Shown: positions 1 to 9,684 of the stretch, one piece after another
Position numbering within the stretch: the first letter of the stretch is position 1
How the letters are laid out: each line of letters opens with the position of its first letter
Assembly: GCA_910583885.1 (NCBI GenBank)
Contig: CAJUAC010000037.1
Span: 1 to 26,641, forward strand
Source: an uncultured Oscillospiraceae bacterium
GTDB lineage: Bacteria; Bacillota; Clostridia; Oscillospirales; Oscillospiraceae
Reading direction: 5' to 3'
DNA: 26,641 nt
Program-made: the position numbers and the translations under genes
Notes under the pieces: model-generated
What the model saw: only the letters and a program-made list of their open reading frames with translations
What the model was told of the DNA's origin: nothing
The model's database searches: none

Positions 1-19
1 AACAAAGAGGTGCAATTCT

Positions 20-1318
20 TTGACCAAGTATATTGTCGAGGGCGGTCGTCCCTTGTTTGGAGAGATCCATATCAGCGGCGCCAAAAATGCCGCAGTTGCT
101 ATTATCCCCGCAGCCCTGATGGTCAGCGGCTCCTGCCGCATTGAGAACATCCCCCAGATCAGTGACGTGTCGCTTCTGCTGGGGATCTTACAGGATTTGG
201 GCGCAAATGTGCGTTATGTAAACCCCCATGCTGTGGAAGTAGACTGTACCAGGCTCCGCAATGGGCGCGTCCCCTATGAGACCGCCCGCCGCTGCCGGGC
301 CTCCTACTATATGCTGGGGGCCCTGCTGGGCCGCTTCGGCTCTGCGGATGTAGCCCTGCCCGGCGGGTGCGACTTCGGCGGCACCCGGCCCATTGACCAG
401 CATCTCAAGGGCTTCCGCGCCCTGGGGGCCCAGGTGGACACCCAGAGCGGGTTTGTCCTTGCGGAAGCCGCAGGCGGCCGCCTGCGGGGGACCAACATCT
501 TTTTGGACAAGGTTTCCGTGGGGGCCACCATCAATATCATGCTGGCCGCCGCCCTGGCCGACGGCATGACGGTCATTGAAAACGCCGCCAAGGAGCCCCA
601 TATTGTGGATGTGGCAAACTTCCTCAACTCCATGGGGGCCAATATCATGGGCGCGGGCACGGATGTCATCAAGGTCCGGGGGGTGGACCGCCTGCGGGGC
701 GGGAGCTACTCCATCATCCCCGACCAGATCGAGGCAGGAACCTATATGGCAGCCGTGGCCGCCTGCGGCGGTGAGGTCAAGCTGTGCAGCATCATCCCCA
801 AGCACATGGACTGCATCACTGCCAAGATGACCGAGATGGGTGTGGATATCCAGGAGGTGGACGACAGCCTCCTGGTCAGCCGCATCGGCCCCTTGGCCCG
901 CACCAACATCAAAACCATGCCCTACCCGGGTTTCCCCACTGACATGCAGCCCCAGATTGCTGCTGCCCTGTGCCTGGCCCAGGGTACCAGTATCATCACC
1001 GACAGCGTGTGGAACAGCCGCTTCCGCTATACAGACGAGTTCAAGCGCATGGGGGCCCAGATCCAGGTGGACGGCAACCTGGCCATCATTGAGGGCGTAG
1101 AGCGCCTGACAGGGGCCCAGCTGGAGGCCTGCGACCTGCGGGCCGGCGCCGCGATGCTCATCGCCGCCCTGGCGGCCCACGGCATCAGCGAGATCACCAA
1201 TGTCCAGTATATCGAGCGGGGCTATGAGGATGTGATCGGCAAGATCCGCGCCATCGGCGGAAGTGTCCGCGCAGTAGAGGCCCCGGAAGAAGAGCTGGTT
1301 GTCAGCAACGCAGGCTAA
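20..1318 (+). CDS. murA: UDP-N-acetylglucosamine 1-carboxyvinyltransferase (MurA)
   Basis: This enzyme transfers enolpyruvate from PEP to UDP-GlcNAc, the first committed step of peptidoglycan synthesis, in the cytoplasm. The 432-residue length is normal for MurA. The conserved Lys22-Asn23 pair sits in the N-terminal SGAKNA motif, and the reactive cysteine is Cys117 in LPGGCDFGGTRPID, followed by the usual PIDQHLKG segment. The product therefore looks active, and it has the Cys form associated with fosfomycin sensitivity rather than the Asp form. The start is a TTG, supported by the SD sequence AGAGGTG at 6-12. No in-frame ATG lies upstream within the window, but only 19 bases precede the gene, so its promoter is not visible. 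Firmicutes often carry two MurA paralogues (murA and murZ); which one this is cannot be told from the window. Confidence 0.96.
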   Translation: MTKYIVEGGRPLFGEIHISGAKNAAVAIIPAALMVSGSCRIENIPQISDVSLLLGILQDLGANVRYVNPHAVEVDCTRLRNGRVPYETARRCRASYYMLGALLGRFGSADVALPGGCDFGGTRPIDQHLKGFRALGAQVDTQSGFVLAEAAGGRLRGTNIFLDKVSVGATINIMLAAALADGMTVIENAAKEPHIVDVANFLNSMGANIMGAGTDVIKVRGVDRLRGGSYSIIPDQIEAGTYMAAVAACGGEVKLCSIIPKHMDCITAKMTEMGVDIQEVDDSLLVSRIGPLARTNIKTMPYPGFPTDMQPQIAAALCLAQGTSIITDSVWNSRFRYTDEFKRMGAQIQVDGNLAIIEGVERLTGAQLEACDLRAGAAMLIAALAAHGISEITNVQYIERGYEDVIGKIRAIGGSVRAVEAPEEELVVSNAG

Positions 1319-1330
1319 CAGTCTGCGGGC

Positions 1331-1367
1331 GCATCCCCAGAGGACGGATTTCCTCCGGGGATGCTTT
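1331..1367 (+). terminator. Stem-loop terminator after murA
   Basis: Arms 1331-1343 and 1352-1364 (GCATCCCC...GGGGATGC at the base, one mismatch higher up) form a strong hairpin followed by only three T residues. It lies between the murA stop and the SD of the next gene. It overlaps an upstream in-frame ATG at 1361, which argues against that ATG as the start of the next gene. Confidence 0.55.
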
Positions 1368-1423
1368 GGTGCGCCAAAAATGGACTGGCGTCCCCGGAGA
1401 GCGGGACGGCCTGCGAGGTAGTT

Positions 1424-2221
1424 ATGACGACTTTTCAGACCTTTGCCAGCGGCTCCAGCGGCAACGCCGCGCTGCTCTCGTCCGGCGGGATCCACCTGCT
1501 GCTGGACATGGGCATCTCCTGCCGCCGCGTCTGCCAGGCCCTGGCGGGCCTGGGCCTGCGCCCGGAGGAGCTGGCCGGTGTGCTGATTACCCACGAGCAT
1601 TCGGATCACATCAGCGGCCTGGCCACCTACATAAAAAAGTACCATACCCCTATCTTCTGCACGCCAGGGACGGCCCGGCAGCTGGCCTACCGCATCGCTG
1701 GGATCGACGGCCTGCTCCACCCCGTCCCCCTGGGGGAGCGGATCGCCCTTGACGGTGTGGAGGTAGAGCTTCTCCCCACCAGCCACGACTGCCGGGAGAG
1801 CGCCGCCTTCCGCATCGACACAGCTTCTGGTTCGCTGGGGTTCCTCACCGACACAGGGTACATCCCGGAGGGGACCGGCCGCCGCCTGCTGGGGGCGGAG
1901 CTGCTGGTGCTGGAGAGCAACCACGACATAGAGATGCTGCGGGCGGGGCCCTATCCCTACGCCTTGAAGCAGCGGGTTTTGGGGGAATGGGGCCATCTGA
2001 GCAATGCCGACGCGGCACGGTACGCCGCCGCCAGCGTCCGGGCCGGTACCCGGGCCATCCTGCTGGCCCATCTGAGCCGGGAGAACAACACCCCCCAGCT
2101 GGCCCTGGAGGCGGCTGGGGCCCTGCTGCGCCGGGAGGGCTACACAGGCCCCCTGGATGTGGCCCCGCCGGACGCCATGAGCGGGCGGTATACGCTGGAG
2201 GGCGCAGTATGCGGAAGGTGA
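1424..2221 (+). CDS. walJ: Metallo-beta-lactamase-fold hydrolase, YycJ/WalJ family
   Basis: This is a predicted metal-dependent hydrolase of the YycJ/WalJ family, whose members are linked to cell-wall or DNA metabolism in Firmicutes without a settled substrate. The 265-residue protein starts MTTFQTFASGSSGNAALL, typical of the family. It carries the metal-binding signature THEHSDH at residues 56-62. Further conserved histidine and aspartate residues appear in TSHDCRES, GFLTDTGY, LESNHD and LLAHLSREN. The ATG at 1424 is chosen because it begins the conserved N-terminus and has a GAGGTA SD at 1414-1419. The upstream ATG at 1361 lies inside the terminator hairpin. The stop overlaps the next gene (rlmH) by 13 bases, suggesting translational coupling. 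A walJ-rlmH neighbourhood is common in Firmicutes. Confidence 0.9.
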   Translation: MTTFQTFASGSSGNAALLSSGGIHLLLDMGISCRRVCQALAGLGLRPEELAGVLITHEHSDHISGLATYIKKYHTPIFCTPGTARQLAYRIAGIDGLLHPVPLGERIALDGVEVELLPTSHDCRESAAFRIDTASGSLGFLTDTGYIPEGTGRRLLGAELLVLESNHDIEMLRAGPYPYALKQRVLGEWGHLSNADAARYAAASVRAGTRAILLAHLSRENNTPQLALEAAGALLRREGYTGPLDVAPPDAMSGRYTLEGAVCGR

Positions 2222-2676
2222 CGGTCCTGTGTGTGGGGCGGCTGAAGGAGCCCTTTTATGAGGCCGCGGCGGCGGAGTACGCCAAGCGGCTGGGCCGTTT
2301 CTGCAAGCTGGAGATCGTGGAGCTGGCAGAGCAGCGCCTGCCGGAGAACCCCTCCCCGGCGGAGGTCGCCCGCGGGCTGGCAAAGGAGGCGGAGGCTATC
2401 CGCGCCAAGCTGCCGCCCGCTGCCACGGTGGTGGCGCTGTGTGTGGAGGGGCGGATGAAATCCAGCGAGGAGCTGGCCCAGCTGCTGGAGGGCTGTGAAC
2501 AGCTGGTCTGCATCATCGGCGGCTCCTTTGGCCTTGACCCCTCGATCAAGGCGGCGGCCCAGCTCCGGCTGAGCATGTCCCCCATGACCTTCCCCCACCA
2601 CCTGGCCCGGGTGATGCTGCTGGAGCAGATCTACCGGGGATTTCAGATCAACGGGGGCGGGAAGTACCACAAATAG
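2209..2676 (+). CDS. rlmH: 23S rRNA (pseudouridine1915-N3)-methyltransferase RlmH
   Basis: RlmH is a SPOUT-class methyltransferase that uses S-adenosylmethionine to methylate pseudouridine 1915 in helix 69 of 23S rRNA, acting on assembled 70S ribosomes. The 155-residue product matches the usual length of about 155-160. It contains the SAM-knot glycine motif IGGSFGLD (103-110) and the family block LSMSPMTFPHHLARVMLLEQ (121-140). It ends in the characteristic YHK. The ATG at 2209 starts within the last codons of walJ in another frame, with a weak GGAGG-type SD inside the walJ coding sequence (2197-2201). An upstream in-frame extension is possible on the open frame but has no family similarity. 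Confidence 0.95.
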   Translation: MRKVTVLCVGRLKEPFYEAAAAEYAKRLGRFCKLEIVELAEQRLPENPSPAEVARGLAKEAEAIRAKLPPAATVVALCVEGRMKSSEELAQLLEGCEQLVCIIGGSFGLDPSIKAAAQLRLSMSPMTFPHHLARVMLLEQIYRGFQINGGGKYHK

Positions 2677-2686
2677 CGGCATCCTT

Positions 2687-2744
2687 GAAAATCCCCCCTC
2701 CCTGGACAGCAGCCCATCGCCGTCCAGGGAGGGGGGGATTTTGT
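2687..2744. terminator. Bidirectional terminator between rlmH and glgX
   Basis: A long stem pairs 2689-2707 with 2722-2741 (core CCCTCCCTGGAC / GTCCAGGGAGGG, one bulged G). A-rich sequence flanks the left arm and T-rich sequence the right arm, so it can terminate both the rlmH transcript and the opposing glgX transcript. Confidence 0.85.
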
Positions 2745-2754
2745 ATATAGGCAG

Positions 2755-4875
2755 CTACCGCCCTATGAAGACCATCACGCTGCGGGGCTGGATGGAGAAG
2801 CAGCCGCCCACATTGCGGCAGGGGGGCTGTGCCGCCTCCCAGGTGTCCACCGCCAGCTCCCAGCACATAGAAGCGGGCAGCTCAGGCAGGATAACGTCCA
2901 GGGGTTCCCAGTAGGCATTGGACGCCACATAGATGACCTGGGGCCCGGTATCCCGCTCCGACCCGGCAAAGAGGATGCCAACATACCGGTCGTAGTCCTC
3001 AAAGGTGTCCCGCCAGGGCTCCACACCGTGGAAGCTCACGTCCGGGAACCCGCACGCGCCGTCACTGAGATTGGTGCGCAGGATTCGGTGCTCCATACGG
3101 AAGCGGATCATGTACTGGAAGAAGCGGAAGATGTCCTGGTTCTTCTCCAGCAGGGTCCAGTCCAGCCAGGAGATGGCGTTGTCCTGGCAGTAGGCGTTAT
3201 TATTGCCGGACTGGGAGTTGCCAAACTCATCCCCGGCCAGGAACATGGGGATGCCCCGGCTGCACATGAGCAGGGCAAAGGCATTGCGCACCATCCGGCG
3301 GCGCAGGGCGTTGATCTCCGGGTCACTGGTGGGCCCTTCCTCGCCGCAGTTCCAGCTGTTGTTGTCATTCGCCCCGTCGGTGTTGTCCCAGCCGTTTTTC
3401 AGGTTGTGCTTGGTATTGTAGGAGAACAGATCCCAGAGGGTGAAGCCGTCATGGCAGGTGATGAAGTTGACAGAGGCATTCTTCCGGCCGGAGACCTCGT
3501 AGATGTCCTGGGAACCCACCAGCCGCAGTGCCGCCGCCTGGGCGCAGCCCCCGTCCCCCTTGAGGTAGCGGCGCACATCGTCCCGATAGCGGCCGTTCCA
3601 CTCCGCCCAGCGGTTCCAGGCCGGGAAAGTGCCCACCTGGTAGAGCCCCCCGGCATCCCATGCCTCGGCAATCAGCTTTACATCCCCCAGGATGGGGTCG
3701 AAGGCCACGGCCTGGAGCAGGGGCGGCTTGTTCATAGGCGTGCCGTCCTCATTGCGCCCCAGGATGGAGGCCAGATCGAACCGGAACCCGTCCACCCGGT
3801 AGGCCGTCACCCAGTAGCGCAGGCAGTTCATAATCATCTGGTGGACCATGGGGTGGTTGCAGTTGAGGGTGTTGCCGCAGCCGCTGAAGTTGTAGTATTT
3901 CCCGTCCGGCGTGAGCAGGTAATAGATGTTGTTGTCAAAGCCCTTGAAGGAGAAGAAGGGGCCCTTCTCGTTGCCCTCGGCGGTGTGGTTGAATACCACG
4001 TCCAGATAGACCTCCATCCCCTGGCGGTGGCAGGCCCGGATGAGGTTTTTCAGCTCATTGCCCTCCCGGTTGTACTCGGTGCTGGCGGTGTAGCTGGTGT
4101 TGGGCGCGAAGAAGCAGACTGTGTTGTAGCCCCAGTAATTGTAGAGCTTCTGCCCGTCCACCTCCCGATAGTCCTGCATCTCGTCAAATTCAAAGATGGG
4201 CATCAGCTCGATGGCGTTCACGCCCAGGCTCTTCAGGTAGGGCAGCTTCTCCATCAGCCCCGCAAAGGTCCCCGGGTACTGCACGCCGGCGGAGCTGTCC
4301 CGAGTAAAGCCCCGCACGTGGAGCTCGTAGATCACCAGATCCTCCATGGGGATCAGGGGGAGGCGGGAGTCCCCCCAGTCAAAGTCGTCCTTCACCACCC
4401 GGGCCTTGTAGTGCTGGCCCCTGGGGGTGGTGTCGCCCCACCGGCTCTGGCCTGTCACTGCCCGGGCGTAGGGGTCCAGCAGGTACTTGGTCTTGTCGAA
4501 AACCTTCCCCTTCTCCGGCTCATAGGGGCCGTCTACCCGGTAGGCGTACTCGAACTCCTCAATATTCAGCTTGAAGACGATCATGGAGTACACATTGCCG
4601 ATACGGTAGTGCTGGGGGAAGGGCAGCACGGCAAAGGGCTCGTGGGCCTCCCGATGGAACAGCAGCAGCTCAATTGAGGTGGCCCCGTAGGAATAGACAG
4701 TAAAATTCACCCCGCCGGGGATGGCAGTCGCCCCGTAGATATCATAGAGGCCCGGGCGCACGGCAAAGCCGCTGATATAGTTGAGGGGCACCATGTGGAT
4801 ATTCCGGGGAAGGCTCAGCTTCTCCACACTGCCGCCAGGGGCGGCCTGGGCCGCCGCTCGTTTTTCTTCGTTCAT
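2755..4875 (-). CDS. glgX: Glycogen debranching enzyme, GlgX/isoamylase type (GH13)
   Basis: This is a predicted cytoplasmic debranching enzyme that hydrolyses alpha-1,6 branches of glycogen or limit dextrin. The 706-residue protein has an N-terminal CBM48-like beta-sandwich (about 35-150: YGATAIPGGVNFTVYSYGA, DPYARAV) and a GH13 barrel. All catalytic blocks are present: DVVFNH (292-297), GFRFD with nucleophile Asp367, AEAWD with acid/base Glu404, and the His475-Asp476 pair in CHDGFTL. The start is the ATG at 4875, behind an AAAGGAGG SD at 4881-4888; the open frame runs further upstream but without homology. It lies 37 bases downstream of yhaM on the same strand and probably shares its transcript. 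Other glycogen genes are not in the window. Type I pullulanase is a less likely alternative. Confidence 0.9.
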   Translation of the reverse strand: MNEEKRAAAQAAPGGSVEKLSLPRNIHMVPLNYISGFAVRPGLYDIYGATAIPGGVNFTVYSYGATSIELLLFHREAHEPFAVLPFPQHYRIGNVYSMIVFKLNIEEFEYAYRVDGPYEPEKGKVFDKTKYLLDPYARAVTGQSRWGDTTPRGQHYKARVVKDDFDWGDSRLPLIPMEDLVIYELHVRGFTRDSSAGVQYPGTFAGLMEKLPYLKSLGVNAIELMPIFEFDEMQDYREVDGQKLYNYWGYNTVCFFAPNTSYTASTEYNREGNELKNLIRACHRQGMEVYLDVVFNHTAEGNEKGPFFSFKGFDNNIYYLLTPDGKYYNFSGCGNTLNCNHPMVHQMIMNCLRYWVTAYRVDGFRFDLASILGRNEDGTPMNKPPLLQAVAFDPILGDVKLIAEAWDAGGLYQVGTFPAWNRWAEWNGRYRDDVRRYLKGDGGCAQAAALRLVGSQDIYEVSGRKNASVNFITCHDGFTLWDLFSYNTKHNLKNGWDNTDGANDNNSWNCGEEGPTSDPEINALRRRMVRNAFALLMCSRGIPMFLAGDEFGNSQSGNNNAYCQDNAISWLDWTLLEKNQDIFRFFQYMIRFRMEHRILRTNLSDGACGFPDVSFHGVEPWRDTFEDYDRYVGILFAGSERDTGPQVIYVASNAYWEPLDVILPELPASMCWELAVDTWEAAQPPCRNVGGCFSIQPRSVMVFIGR

Positions 4876-4912
4876 CCGATCCTCCTTTGTCGCTTTGCTG
4901 TCCCGGCGCAGG

Positions 4913-5860
4913 CTACCGGTGCTGGAACAGCTTTTTATCCAGCGCAAACACCCGCTTGCTGAACTCCCCCGACGGGACCTCCTCCAGTGTCTCCGCATAA
5001 ATCTCCATCCGGCTGTCGATCAGGTCGATCAGGCTGAGGAGCTCGCTCTCCGCGCACATAGGACGCACAGCGGCCCCGAACTCCGGCTCCCCGTGGTGGG
5101 AGAGGAGCAGGTGCTGGAGCAGGACGGATTTTTCCTCCGGCACCCCCAGCTCCCGGGCAGCGGCGGCTACCTCCTGGGCGCCCATCACCAGATGGCCCAG
5201 CAGCTGGCCCTTGACGGAGTATTCCGTCACAAGCCCCAGGGGGGAGGTGACGAACTCGTCGCACTTGGCGATGTCGTGGAGCAGCGTACCGGCCAGCAGC
5301 AGATCCCGGTCGATCACCTCCGCATACAGCTCCGCCAGATAGCCGGCAGTCCGGACCATGTAGAGTGTGTGCATGAGCAGGCCGTTCAAAAAGCTGTGGT
5401 GGACGCTCTTCCCGCCGGGGATCATACAGAAGCGCTCCCCGTACTTCTCCAGCATCCTCCGGCTGATGGCGGCATAGTCCGGGTCGGCCATGCCGTCCAC
5501 CACCGCCAGCAGCTCCCGGTAGGCCGCCTCCCTGTCGACCGGGGCCACCGGCACCAGATCCCCCAGGTTGTACCGGTCCCCCTCCTGGGCCACGCGGATC
5601 CGGGCAACCGTCATCTGCGGGGAGCCCCGGAACTCCGATACACTGCCCCGGACCTTCACCACGCTGCCCTCGTCCTTCGCCCCCACGGGGCCGCTGTAGT
5701 CCCATACCTTGGCCTCGATGTTGCCGGTCCGGTCTGACAGGACAGCGCTGAGGAAGGGCTTCCCGCTGTTGCTTGTCCGGGGGGAGGCTGCCTTGAGGAG
5801 GTAGAAGCCCTCCACCTCGTCCCCAATCCCCAGCTCTGCTATCAACTTGTTATATTCCAT
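4913..5860 (-). CDS. yhaM: 3'-5' exoribonuclease of the YhaM family (OB fold + HD domain)
   Basis: YhaM enzymes are metal-dependent 3'-5' exonucleases that trim single-stranded RNA (and DNA). The 315-residue length is essentially that of Bacillus YhaM (about 314). An N-terminal OB-fold nucleic-acid-binding domain (about 13-95, with KPFLSAVLSDRTGNIEAKVWD) precedes an HD domain (about 150-285). The metal ligands seen are His154/His155, His164, His195-Asp196 in LLHDIAKC, His223, His255/His256 and Asp279. The ATG at 5860 gives the canonical N-terminus. No good SD precedes it, so a GTG two codons upstream is possible. Its extended -10 promoter is at 5913-5942. It is followed by glgX after 37 bases. 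Confidence 0.9.
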   Translation of the reverse strand: MEYNKLIAELGIGDEVEGFYLLKAASPRTSNSGKPFLSAVLSDRTGNIEAKVWDYSGPVGAKDEGSVVKVRGSVSEFRGSPQMTVARIRVAQEGDRYNLGDLVPVAPVDREAAYRELLAVVDGMADPDYAAISRRMLEKYGERFCMIPGGKSVHHSFLNGLLMHTLYMVRTAGYLAELYAEVIDRDLLLAGTLLHDIAKCDEFVTSPLGLVTEYSVKGQLLGHLVMGAQEVAAAARELGVPEEKSVLLQHLLLSHHGEPEFGAAVRPMCAESELLSLIDLIDSRMEIYAETLEEVPSGEFSKRVFALDKKLFQHR

Positions 5861-5912
5861 TATCACTGCGCGCCGCCCGGCGGCGCATCCTCCTTGCTTG
5901 TTGTACTGGTAT

Positions 5913-5942
5913 AGTATACCACAGCGGGGCGGCAGATGTCGA
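5913..5942 (-). promoter_or_regulatory. Sigma-A promoter for yhaM-glgX
   Basis: On the minus strand TCGACA (5942-5937) is spaced 18 bases from TATACT (5918-5913). The -10 is preceded by TGG, giving the extended -10 form TGGTATACT. It lies about 53 bases upstream of the yhaM start. Confidence 0.7.
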
Positions 5943-5976
5943 GACCGTTTCCCCCAAACTGTCCCGCCGGGCGCCG

Positions 5977-6006
5977 CCCTGTGCATGGCGGGCAGATTGC
6001 ACAGGG
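5977..6006 (-). terminator. Stem-loop immediately after the kinase gene
   Basis: Perfect 9-base arms CCCTGTGCA (5977-5985) and TGCACAGGG (5998-6006) flank a 12-base loop directly downstream of the minus-strand stop codon. No T tract follows, so this may be an mRNA 3'-end stabiliser or a Rho-assisted terminator. Confidence 0.45.
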
Positions 6007-6507
6007 CTACAGGGAGGAGATGCGGCCTGCGGCCTCCTCCGGCGTAAGCGCCGACACGTCAAGCTTGATTGTGCGCAGGGCATCGTACAGCGGCAGACGC
6101 TGGATGCTCCGCTCCAGGATCTCCGGCCGGCGGAGGCCTGCTGCCACATCTTTCTCCAGCCGCCGCGCCAGCGCATCCGGCGTACAGACCAGGGAAAGGG
6201 ATGTCACGCGGCAGCCGGACAGGTCGAGCCGGGAGAGCAGGCGGTCAATGATGGACTGCTCGTGCATGACCCAGCAGAAAATCACATTGTCATAGGCGCT
6301 GCAATGGATAAAGTTATTCATCAGATAGCAGATATTGTCCTCTGCCATCTGCTTCGTTTCGCCAGTAACTTGGAAGGGGTCGGCATCCCAGCACCAATCG
6401 CCGTCCAGGAAGACGGCCCGGCCCAGCCTGCGCTTGAGCAGCTGGCAGACTGTCGTTTTGCCAACCCCCATGGTCCCACCGATCAAAAATACGGATTTCA
6501 TTTCCAT
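6007..6507 (-). CDS. Small P-loop (AAA_33-like) nucleotide kinase, unknown substrate
   Basis: This 166-residue protein is a predicted ATP-dependent kinase of the shikimate/nucleotide-kinase-like P-loop group. A Walker A motif GGTMGVGKTT spans residues 10-19. A strand-like FLDGDWCWD motif follows (possible substrate-binding aspartates), with an NVIFCWVMHEQ strand and an LVCTPDALARRLEKD lid-like segment further on. No partner gene or substrate can be assigned. The start is taken as the ATG at 6507 behind GGAGAGGGGG; an ATG two codons later (6501) is also compatible with that SD. It is the last gene of the HAD-prfC-kinase run but is separated from prfC by a strong terminator-like hairpin, so its expression may be reduced. 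Homologues are usually annotated simply as AAA family ATPase. Confidence 0.75.
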   Translation of the reverse strand: MEMKSVFLIGGTMGVGKTTVCQLLKRRLGRAVFLDGDWCWDADPFQVTGETKQMAEDNICYLMNNFIHCSAYDNVIFCWVMHEQSIIDRLLSRLDLSGCRVTSLSLVCTPDALARRLEKDVAAGLRRPEILERSIQRLPLYDALRTIKLDVSALTPEEAAGRISSL

Positions 6508-6536
6508 CCCCCTCTCCAATTTGCCGCCAAAAGGCG

Positions 6537-6564
6537 GGAGCGTCCCGGCAGTCCGGGACGCTCC
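6537..6564 (-). terminator. Terminator hairpin after prfC
   Basis: Perfect 12-base arms GGAGCGTCCCGG (6537-6548) and CCGGGACGCTCC (6553-6564) flank a 4-base loop. On the minus strand CGCCTTTT follows. It lies just after the prfC stop and just before the kinase SD, so it may terminate or attenuate readthrough. Confidence 0.65.
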
Positions 6565-6580
6565 TCTCCCCTGGGGGCCG

Positions 6581-8164
<1,584 letters not shown>

Positions 8165-8202
8165 AAATGATGTTAACTCCTACGTTTGGTTTCTTGGTTC
8201 GG

Positions 8203-8862
8203 TTATTGGCGCATCGCGGCCAGCAGCTCCCCCAGCTCCCTGGGATCCCCCGGGACCAGCAGAGCGCCCTTCTCTACCAGCTCCTCCCGGGAGCGGTAGC
8301 CCCAGGGAGCGGCAGCGGGGACCATGCCCACCGCCTTGGCGAAGACGATATCTGTCCCGCTGTCGCCGGCGTAGGCCACCTCCCCGGCGGGGAGCCCCAG
8401 TGCCGCCAGCACGGGGACGGACGCGGCGGGGTCCGGCTTCAGGGGCCGCCCGTCCACGCGGCCCAGCACACAGCGGAAGGGCACATCCGGGAAATAGGCA
8501 CGGACAATCTTCTGGGCCGTGGCCTCTGTCTTGTTGCTCAGCACCCCCAGGGCGAAGCCGTCCTGGATGAGGCGGTCCAGCATCTCCGGCACGCCGGGGT
8601 AGCAGGCCGTCTGCTCGGTGCAGTGGTCGCAGTAGTCCCCCTTGTAGATTGCCAGGACCTGCTCCAGGACCTCCTCTGGTGTACCGGCGGGGATGGCCTT
8701 CCGCACCGCGTCGCGGATGCCGCCGCCCACAAACGTCTCCACCATCCGCACCGGATGGGTGGGCAGGCCACAGGCCGCCAGGGCCCGGTTCATCGCACCC
8801 GCAATATCCGGGATCGTGTCCAGCAGGGTGCCGTCCAGATCAAAAACAACAGCGTGTATCAT
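8203..8862 (-). CDS. HAD-superfamily phosphatase, phosphoglycolate phosphatase-like
   Basis: This 219-residue protein is a HAD hydrolase with the C1 cap of the Gph/PGMB subfamily, predicted to remove phosphate from a small phosphorylated metabolite in the cytoplasm. Motif I is DLDGTLLDT with nucleophile Asp8 and acid Asp10; motif II is Ser109 in LGVLSNKTE; motif III is Lys142 in LKPDP; motif IV is GDSGTD with Asp167 and Asp171. Sequence style (FVGGGIRDAVRKAI, AYAGDSGTDI) is closest to phosphoglycolate phosphatase, but substrate cannot be set from motifs. The ATG at 8862 has an AGGAGG SD 10 bases upstream. It is first in an operon with prfC. Confidence 0.88.
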   Translation of the reverse strand: MIHAVVFDLDGTLLDTIPDIAGAMNRALAACGLPTHPVRMVETFVGGGIRDAVRKAIPAGTPEEVLEQVLAIYKGDYCDHCTEQTACYPGVPEMLDRLIQDGFALGVLSNKTEATAQKIVRAYFPDVPFRCVLGRVDGRPLKPDPAASVPVLAALGLPAGEVAYAGDSGTDIVFAKAVGMVPAAAPWGYRSREELVEKGALLVPGDPRELGELLAAMRQ

Positions 8863-8948
8863 CGCTCAAGAGCCTCCTTGATCCGGCCAAGGCCGGAAAT
8901 TCCAGTTGCATGGGAAGCGGCGTCCCCAGCGGAGGCCGCTTCGCGGCT

Positions 8949-8977
8949 ATTATAGCCCGTGGGGGCGGGAATGTCAA
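8949..8977 (-). promoter_or_regulatory. Perfect-consensus sigma-A promoter for HAD-prfC-kinase
   Basis: On the minus strand TTGACA (8977-8972), a 17-base spacer and TATAAT (8954-8949) match consensus at all twelve positions. The predicted transcript has a leader of about 80 bases, which includes the GC palindrome at 8882-8897. Confidence 0.85.
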
Positions 8978-9012
8978 TTTTTTCCCACAGTTCCTCAGCG
9001 TCTACCTGCCGC

Positions 9013-9041
9013 TTGCCTCCGCCTGCCGCATATGGTATACT
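9013..9041 (+). promoter_or_regulatory. Extended -10 promoter for the lipoprotein-tcdA-GNAT operon
   Basis: TTGCCT (9013-9018), a 17-base spacer and TATACT (9036-9041), with TGG directly before the -10. It is divergent from the promoter at 8949-8977, with the two -35 elements 35 bases apart. Confidence 0.7.
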
Positions 9042-9072
9042 GTCCACGAATCACCGGGATAGGAGGTTTTTC

Positions 9073-9684
9073 ATGAGACGGACAATTGGCGCGGCCCTGC
9101 TGGCGGCCTCCCTCCTGCTGGGCGGCTGCCAGGCCGGGGCGGCGGACAAGCCCCTGTACCAGCACGGCCTTGAGGTGGCCGGGCTGCTGGGGGAGATGGC
9201 GGGCAATCCCGCATATCTTTCCCTGTTTTCCAGCAATGAAGCAATCCTGACGGTTTTAGCTGAAGCGGCCCAGGGGGATTTTTCCCAGCCTAAGGCGGTA
9301 TACCGGATCACCCTTCCCGTATCCGCCCTGCATCCGGAGGTGGAGGGCCTGTCCGGCGCCCTGCGGAAGAGCCTGGAGGCGCGGCTGACCGCAGCGGTGT
9401 TCACCCAGGTAAACGCCCTGGGCGGGCCGGAGCAGCTGGCCGCCGCCAGCATATGCACCGCAGGGACGGTGTTCGCCAGCGATGCGCTGGAGGAGAACGC
9501 CATCTACCTGTACACCTATGAAAACGCCGTACCGGCGGCGGTGTCCTTCACCCAGGGTGAGGACGGGACAGTCTCCGCAAACGGTATGCTTGTGCTGTAC
9601 AACGGCTTCTCCGCAGATACTGCGGCGGAAATCGGGCAGTTCCTGGCGGAGCTCGGCGCGGAGGTGGAGGAGGTCAGTCCATGA
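9073..9684 (+). CDS. Predicted lipoprotein of unknown function
   Basis: I do not recognise a family. The 203-residue product begins with a lipoprotein signal peptide: MRRT, a hydrophobic stretch rich in Ala and Leu, then the lipobox LLGGC with the lipidated cysteine at residue 19. It should therefore be anchored to the outer face of the membrane. The mature part is a mix of predicted helices and strands with no catalytic motif that I can see. The ATG at 9073 follows an AGGAGG SD (9061-9066). The last four bases (ATGA) overlap the start of tcdA, so the two are translationally coupled, although a functional link to tRNA modification is not obvious. Confidence 0.85.
   Translation: MRRTIGAALLAASLLLGGCQAGAADKPLYQHGLEVAGLLGEMAGNPAYLSLFSSNEAILTVLAEAAQGDFSQPKAVYRITLPVSALHPEVEGLSGALRKSLEARLTAAVFTQVNALGGPEQLAAASICTAGTVFASDALEENAIYLYTYENAVPAAVSFTQGEDGTVSANGMLVLYNGFSADTAAEIGQFLAELGAEVEEVSP

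Noticed and set aside
188..2383. A 731-codon open frame on the minus strand across murA and walJ
   Set aside because: It is antisense to clear murA and walJ, is rich in Gly, Pro, His and Gln from GC-rich complement, and has no family motifs or SD.
3028..4677. A 549-codon plus-strand open frame inside glgX
   Set aside because: It is the complement of the GlgX gene, which has all catalytic blocks; the plus frame shows only low-complexity Val/Gly/His composition.
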